Origin: Novosphingobium sp.
Lineage (GTDB): Bacteria > Pseudomonadota > Alphaproteobacteria > Sphingomonadales > Sphingomonadaceae
Direction of reading: 5' to 3'
Length of the DNA: 64,000 nucleotides
NCBI RefSeq assembly: GCF_020852455.1
Contig: NZ_JADZAT010000032.1
Location: 248,001-312,000 of the forward strand
Of this stretch, positions 60,465 through 64,000 are shown in pieces; position 1 is the stretch's first letter; every line of letters starts with the position of its first letter. The position numbers and the translations under genes were made by a program. The notes below the pieces were generated by a model. It was not told where the DNA came from. It searched no databases and saw nothing but the letters and a program-made list of their open reading frames with translations.

Positions 60465-63302
60465 TTAGTGCGCCGCCCCCCAGCTTGCCCCCGTCCCGAT
60501 CTCCACCCCCAGCGGGACTGACAGCTTCACCGCCGGTTCGGCCGCGCCTGCCATCACGCTGCGGATTACATCGCTGGCCGCAGCGACATCGCTTTCGGGC
60601 AGTTCGAACACCAGTTCGTCGTGGACCTGCAGCAGCATCCGCACGTGGCTGAGGCCGGCTTCGGTCAGCGCGGGCATCATCCGGGCCATCGCGCGCTTGA
60701 TGATATCGGCGCTGGTGCCCTGGATCGGGGCGTTGATCGCGGCGCGTTCGCTGCCCTGGCGTTCGGCCTGGTTGGGTGAGCCGATGCGGGGGAACCAGCA
60801 CTTGCGGCCGAACAGGGTCTCGGAAAATCCGCATTCGCGCACCGATGCCAGCGTATCTTGGATATAGCGCTGGATCCCCGGAAAGCGCTGGAAATAGAGG
60901 TCGATCGTGCCCTGCGCCTCTTCGGGGGTCACGCCCAGCCGCGCGGCCAGGCCCCAGCGGCTGATGCCATAGAGGATCGCGAAGTTGACCGTCTTGGCGC
61001 GGCCGCGGGTGTCGCGGTTGACCTCGCCGAACATTTCCTGCGCGGTGCGGGCGTGGATGTCTTCACCGGCAGCGAACGCGGCCTTCAGTTCGGGCACATC
61101 GGCCATATGCGCAGCCAGCCGCAGCTCGATCTGGCTGTAGTCGGCGGCGAGCAGCACGTTACCCGGTTCGGCCACGAAAGCCTCGCGGATCTGGCGGCCG
61201 ATCTCGGTGCGGATCGGGATGTTCTGCAGGTTGGGCTCGGTCGAGGAGAGCCGCCCGGTTTGCGCGCCAACCAGGCTGTAGCTGGTGTGGACCCGCCCGG
61301 TCAGCGGGCTGATCGCTTCCTGCAGCGCCTCGGTATAGGTTGAGCGCAGCTTCGACAGCTGGCGCCATTCGAGCACCTTGCTGGCCACCGGCGCGCCTTC
61401 GCCGTCGAGCCGTTCAAGCACCGACTGGTCGGTGGAATACTGCCCGGTCTTGCCCTTCTTGCCGCCCTTGTAGCCCAGCTTGTCGAACAGGATTTCGCCC
61501 AGTTGCTTGGGGCTGCCGATGGTGAAAGGCTGCCCGGCCAGCGCGTGAATCTCGCCCTCCAGCTTGCCGATCTCTTCGGCGAAAGTGGCTGAAAGCCCGG
61601 CCAGCCGTTCGCGGTCAACCTTGATCCCGTGGCGCTCCATCTGCGCCACCACCGGCACCAGCGGGCGATCGACGCGTTCATAGACGCGGGTCGCGGCCTC
61701 GTCCGACAGGCGCGGCTTCAGGAGCCGGTGCAGCCGCCAGGTTACCTCGGCATCCTCGGCGGCGTACTCGGTCGCGCGGTCGATCGGCACTTCGGTGAAG
61801 GGGATCGCCTTCTTGCCGGTGCCGCACAGGTCCTTGAAGGCCAGCGGAGTGTGTCCGAGGTGGCGCTGGCTCAGCTCGTCCATCCCGTGCCCGCCGCCGA
61901 TCCCGTCGATCTGGCGCCCGGCGTCGAGGTCGAAGCTCATCACCATGGTATCGTCGATCGGGCCAACCGCGATGCCGTGCCGGGCCAGCACGTTGAGATC
62001 GTACTTGGCGTTCTGCCCGACCTTGAGCACCGCGTCGCTTTCCAGCAGCGGTTTGAGCCGCGCGATCGCTTCGGCCAGCGGCACCTGCTGCGGCTTTTCA
62101 GCAAACATGTCGGTGCCGCCGTGGCCCAGCGGGATGTAGCAGGCCTGCCCTGCCCCGGTGCAAAGGCTGATCCCGGCCAGATCGGCGCCGATCGCATCAA
62201 GCGCGCTGGTTTCGGTGTCAAAGGCCACCAGCCGCGCGGCGAAGGCGCGTTCGATCCAGGCATCGAGCGCGGCGGTGGTCTGCACGCATTCGTACTTGCT
62301 GCGATCGATCGGCGGCAGGTCGGGCAAGGGCTGGCGATTGCCCGCCGGCGCGGCCGAAACCCCGGCGGTGACCGGCTTGGCCGGGTTGAGATCGACCTTG
62401 CGTTCCGGGCTGCCGCGCCCGTCGCCCAGTCGCTTGAGCAGCGAGTTGAAGCCGTGTTCGGCCAGGAACGCGGCCAGCGGATCGGGCGGAACCTCGCCCA
62501 GCTTGAAATCATCCAGCGGCACCGGCAGCGGGCAATCTTCCTTCAGCTGCACCAGCACCCGGCTGAGCCGCGCCATTTCGGCATGCTCGATCAGGCTGTC
62601 GCGCATTTTCGAAGGCTTCATGTCCGGCGCGGCGGCCAATGCGGCTTCCAGGCTGCCATGCTCCTGGATCAGCTTGGTCGCGGTCTTGGGGCCGATCCCG
62701 CGGATGCCGGGGACATTGTCCACCGCGTCGCCCATCAGGGCCAGGACATCGCCGACCAGGCCCGGCGGGACGCCGAACTTTTCCTCAACCTCGGGAATGT
62801 CGATCCGGACATTCTTCATGGTGTCGAGCATGTCGATATGCCCGCCGTTCCCGTCCGGGCCGACCAGCTGCATCAGGTCCTTGTCGGACGAAACGATCGT
62901 CACGTCCCAGCCGCGCTCGGTCGCGGCATGGGCGTAGGAGGCGATCAGGTCATCGGCCTCAAGCCCGGTTTCCTCGATGCAGGGCAGGCTGAAGGCGCGG
63001 GTCGCGTCGCGGATCAGCGGAAACTGCGGCTTCAGGTCTTCGGGCGGGGGCGGGCGGTTGGCCTTGTAATCGGCGAAGATCTCGTTGCGGAACGACTTGC
63101 CCGAAGCATCAAGGATCACTGCCAGGTGGGTGGGGCCATCGGCCTTGTTGAGATCGTCGGCCAGCTTCCACAGCATGGTGGTATAGCCATAGACCGCGCC
63201 GACCGGGACGCCCTGCGGGTTGGTCAGCGGCGGAAGGCGGTGATAGGCGCGGAAAATATAGGCCGAACCATCGACCAGGTAGAGATGCTGCTTGGCTTCC
63301 AT
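60465..63302 (-). CDS. polA: DNA polymerase I
   Basis: A 945-residue polymerase for gap filling and Okazaki-fragment maturation. Seen: 5'-3' exonuclease (YLVDGSAYIFRAYH, ADYKANRPPPPEDL, GIRGIGPKTATKLI), 3'-5' exonuclease with VAFDTETSALDAIGADLAGI retaining the catalytic Asp/Glu, and polymerase motifs A (LLAADYSQIELRLAAH), B (RGRAKTVNFAILYG) and C (QVHDELVFELP). Length is the usual ~930 residues. I use ATG 63302 (MEAKQHLYLVDGS), because the frame to 63431 lacks family character. It converges on the Cdc48-type gene across 20 bases. Confidence 0.97.
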   Translation of the reverse strand: MEAKQHLYLVDGSAYIFRAYHRLPPLTNPQGVPVGAVYGYTTMLWKLADDLNKADGPTHLAVILDASGKSFRNEIFADYKANRPPPPEDLKPQFPLIRDATRAFSLPCIEETGLEADDLIASYAHAATERGWDVTIVSSDKDLMQLVGPDGNGGHIDMLDTMKNVRIDIPEVEEKFGVPPGLVGDVLALMGDAVDNVPGIRGIGPKTATKLIQEHGSLEAALAAAPDMKPSKMRDSLIEHAEMARLSRVLVQLKEDCPLPVPLDDFKLGEVPPDPLAAFLAEHGFNSLLKRLGDGRGSPERKVDLNPAKPVTAGVSAAPAGNRQPLPDLPPIDRSKYECVQTTAALDAWIERAFAARLVAFDTETSALDAIGADLAGISLCTGAGQACYIPLGHGGTDMFAEKPQQVPLAEAIARLKPLLESDAVLKVGQNAKYDLNVLARHGIAVGPIDDTMVMSFDLDAGRQIDGIGGGHGMDELSQRHLGHTPLAFKDLCGTGKKAIPFTEVPIDRATEYAAEDAEVTWRLHRLLKPRLSDEAATRVYERVDRPLVPVVAQMERHGIKVDRERLAGLSATFAEEIGKLEGEIHALAGQPFTIGSPKQLGEILFDKLGYKGGKKGKTGQYSTDQSVLERLDGEGAPVASKVLEWRQLSKLRSTYTEALQEAISPLTGRVHTSYSLVGAQTGRLSSTEPNLQNIPIRTEIGRQIREAFVAEPGNVLLAADYSQIELRLAAHMADVPELKAAFAAGEDIHARTAQEMFGEVNRDTRGRAKTVNFAILYGISRWGLAARLGVTPEEAQGTIDLYFQRFPGIQRYIQDTLASVRECGFSETLFGRKCWFPRIGSPNQAERQGSERAAINAPIQGTSADIIKRAMARMMPALTEAGLSHVRMLLQVHDELVFELPESDVAAASDVIRSVMAGAAEPAVKLSVPLGVEIGTGASWGAAH

Positions 63303-63570
63303 CTGCCGATGGTTAGCAGGCCTTTGGGCGCAGGGTAAGGCGCGAATCAACGGTTCTGACCGCCGCGACCGGGCCGTCATGACCTTGCCACAATTGCGGT
63401 CCAGATTTGCAAAAGTGCGCAATTGCGCCATTGTCCCGATGTCACGCGACTATCGCTTGCATAGTCGTGCGAAGGGCATTATTTGAGGCGCCGAAGTCTA
63501 CCACCAAGGTAGGCTTTCCGTCTGGCTTTGTGCCAGGCGTGGTCCACTCGCTGTTCAAGGATTACCATAC
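63303..63570. promoter_or_regulatory. divergent spacer between polA and lipoprotein genes
   Basis: This 268-base gap must hold promoters for both directions. It contains a 12-base palindrome GCGCAATTGCGC at 63418-63429 and an inverted repeat CGACTAT/ATAGTCG at about 63446-63466. No ribosome-binding or -35/-10 boxes stand out enough to call, except AAGGA just before the lipoprotein ATG. Confidence 0.4.
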
Positions 63571-63864
63571 ATGCGCAAGATCATTCTCGCCGCTGCCGTC
63601 GCTGGCGCCGCTCTCTCGCTCTCGGCCTGCAAGGGCAAGGAAGCTGACGAAGCCGTTGCCGCTGCTTCGGAAGTTGCCACCGACGCCGCTTCGGACGCTG
63701 CCGCTGCCGGTTCGGAAGCTGCTGCTGCTGGTGCCGACGCCGCCAAGGCCGGTGCTGACGCCGTTTCGAGCGCTGCCGCTGCTGGTGCTGACGCTGCTGC
63801 CGGCGCTGCCGACGCTGCTGGCGACGCTGCCAAGGCTGCTGAAGAAGCTGCCAAGAAGATGTAA
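63571..63864 (+). CDS. alanine-rich lipoprotein
   Basis: A 97-residue precursor. The N-terminus MRKIILAAAVAGAALSLSAC is a lipoprotein signal with lipobox LSAC, giving Cys20 as the acylated residue after cleavage. The mature ~77 residues are dominated by Ala, Asp, Gly and Lys in repeats of the form AADAAKAGADA, favouring a long amphipathic helix or coiled coil, somewhat like small Lpp- or entericidin-like envelope lipoproteins. Its repeats at DNA level suggest expansion of GCTGCTG-like units. AAGGA precedes the ATG and a strong terminator follows. Role unknown, probably structural in the envelope. Confidence 0.83.
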   Translation: MRKIILAAAVAGAALSLSACKGKEADEAVAAASEVATDAASDAAAAGSEAAAAGADAAKAGADAVSSAAAAGADAAAGAADAAGDAAKAAEEAAKKM

Positions 63865-63889
63865 TCTTCGCCTAACGGCACAAGAATTG

Positions 63890-63923
63890 GGGGCGTCAGG
63901 GAAACCTGGCGCCCCTTTTCTTT
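63890..63923 (+). terminator. rho-independent terminator after lipoprotein gene
   Basis: GGGGCGTCAGG (63890-63900) pairs with CCTGGCGCCCC (63905-63915) around GAAA, followed by TTTTCTTT. It lies 25 bases after the lipoprotein stop and fits its transcript end. Confidence 0.85.
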
Positions 63924-63950
63924 GCCTCGCTCGCGCACTGCCTTGATCTT

Positions 63951-63968
63951 TTTAATCGCCCGATTAAA
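63951..63968. promoter_or_regulatory. palindromic TetR-like operator candidate
   Basis: TTTAATCG-CC-CGATTAAA is a perfect 8-base-arm palindrome in the last intergenic stretch of the window. It closely matches the site at 52929-52944. It probably controls a gene beginning beyond the window edge. The family assignment is inference from form. Confidence 0.45.
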
Positions 63969-64000
63969 CCTGTGGCGGATGGAACGGAGGATCGGCAGGT

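Overview
The window looks like chromosome of an alphaproteobacterium of the order Sphingomonadales (Sphingomonadaceae or Erythrobacteraceae). The base composition is GC-rich and genes are tightly packed, many overlapping by 4 bases. The marker genes (dxs, rpoN-lptB, pmbA, DUF4167 gene, prfA-prmC, lnt, metK, HIG1-type twin-membrane protein, gluQ) fit that group. This placement is inference from gene content; no rRNA or tRNA gene is present to confirm it.

Region 1 (1-2.5 kb): the 3' part of dxs (isoprenoid synthesis) followed by an overlapping alpha/beta hydrolase gene. Region 2 (2.5-24 kb): a large surface or exopolysaccharide locus. It holds a Wzy-like polymerase, a Wzx-like flippase, five glycosyltransferases, two methyltransferases, an acyltransferase, a LicD-type transferase, a UDP-xylose synthase and a CDP-6-deoxyhexose branch (rfbF, rfbG, a reductase/epimerase, a cupin). 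It also holds a GMC oxidoreductase and an aldo/keto reductase. Embedded in it is a three-gene cassette (10.7-14.5 kb) that reads like a phage tail-fibre module: a small beta-rich protein, an SGNH hydrolase and a pectate-lyase-like beta-helix protein.

Region 3 (24-29 kb): housekeeping and small conserved genes (3-hydroxyacyl-CoA dehydrogenase, cobalamin adenosyltransferase, twin-membrane protein, gluQ, HNH endonuclease, YiiM-like MOSC protein with a probable CTG start, a membrane protein). Region 4 (29-31.7 kb): an accessory-looking pair, an HTH protein fused to a dCTP-deaminase/dUTPase-like domain that seems to lack the catalytic residues, followed by a divergent HisC-like aminotransferase. 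Clusters of a TGAGT-based repeat lie in front of both genes. This is my leading candidate for an undescribed system.

Region 5 (31.7-54.7 kb): a divergent pair around an FNR-like box (DUF1330-like membrane protein; 2Fe-2S ferredoxin plus ferritin-like di-iron protein), then rpoN, lptB, pmbA, ppa, an M61 peptidase, hisS, prfA-prmC, a DUF4167 protein, lnt, metK, a glutathione transferase, a B12-binding radical SAM protein, a nitronate monooxygenase-like enzyme and the two scoAB CoA-transferase subunits. Region 6 (54.7-64 kb): a lower-GC patch with a DUF3800 gene and inverted repeats, a HAD hydrolase, a universal stress protein, a structured noncoding stretch ending in three tandem terminators, a Cdc48-type AAA ATPase, polA and an alanine-rich lipoprotein. 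No CRISPR array, insertion sequence, integrase, rRNA or tRNA gene was seen. All family calls were made by eye from motifs, without database searches.
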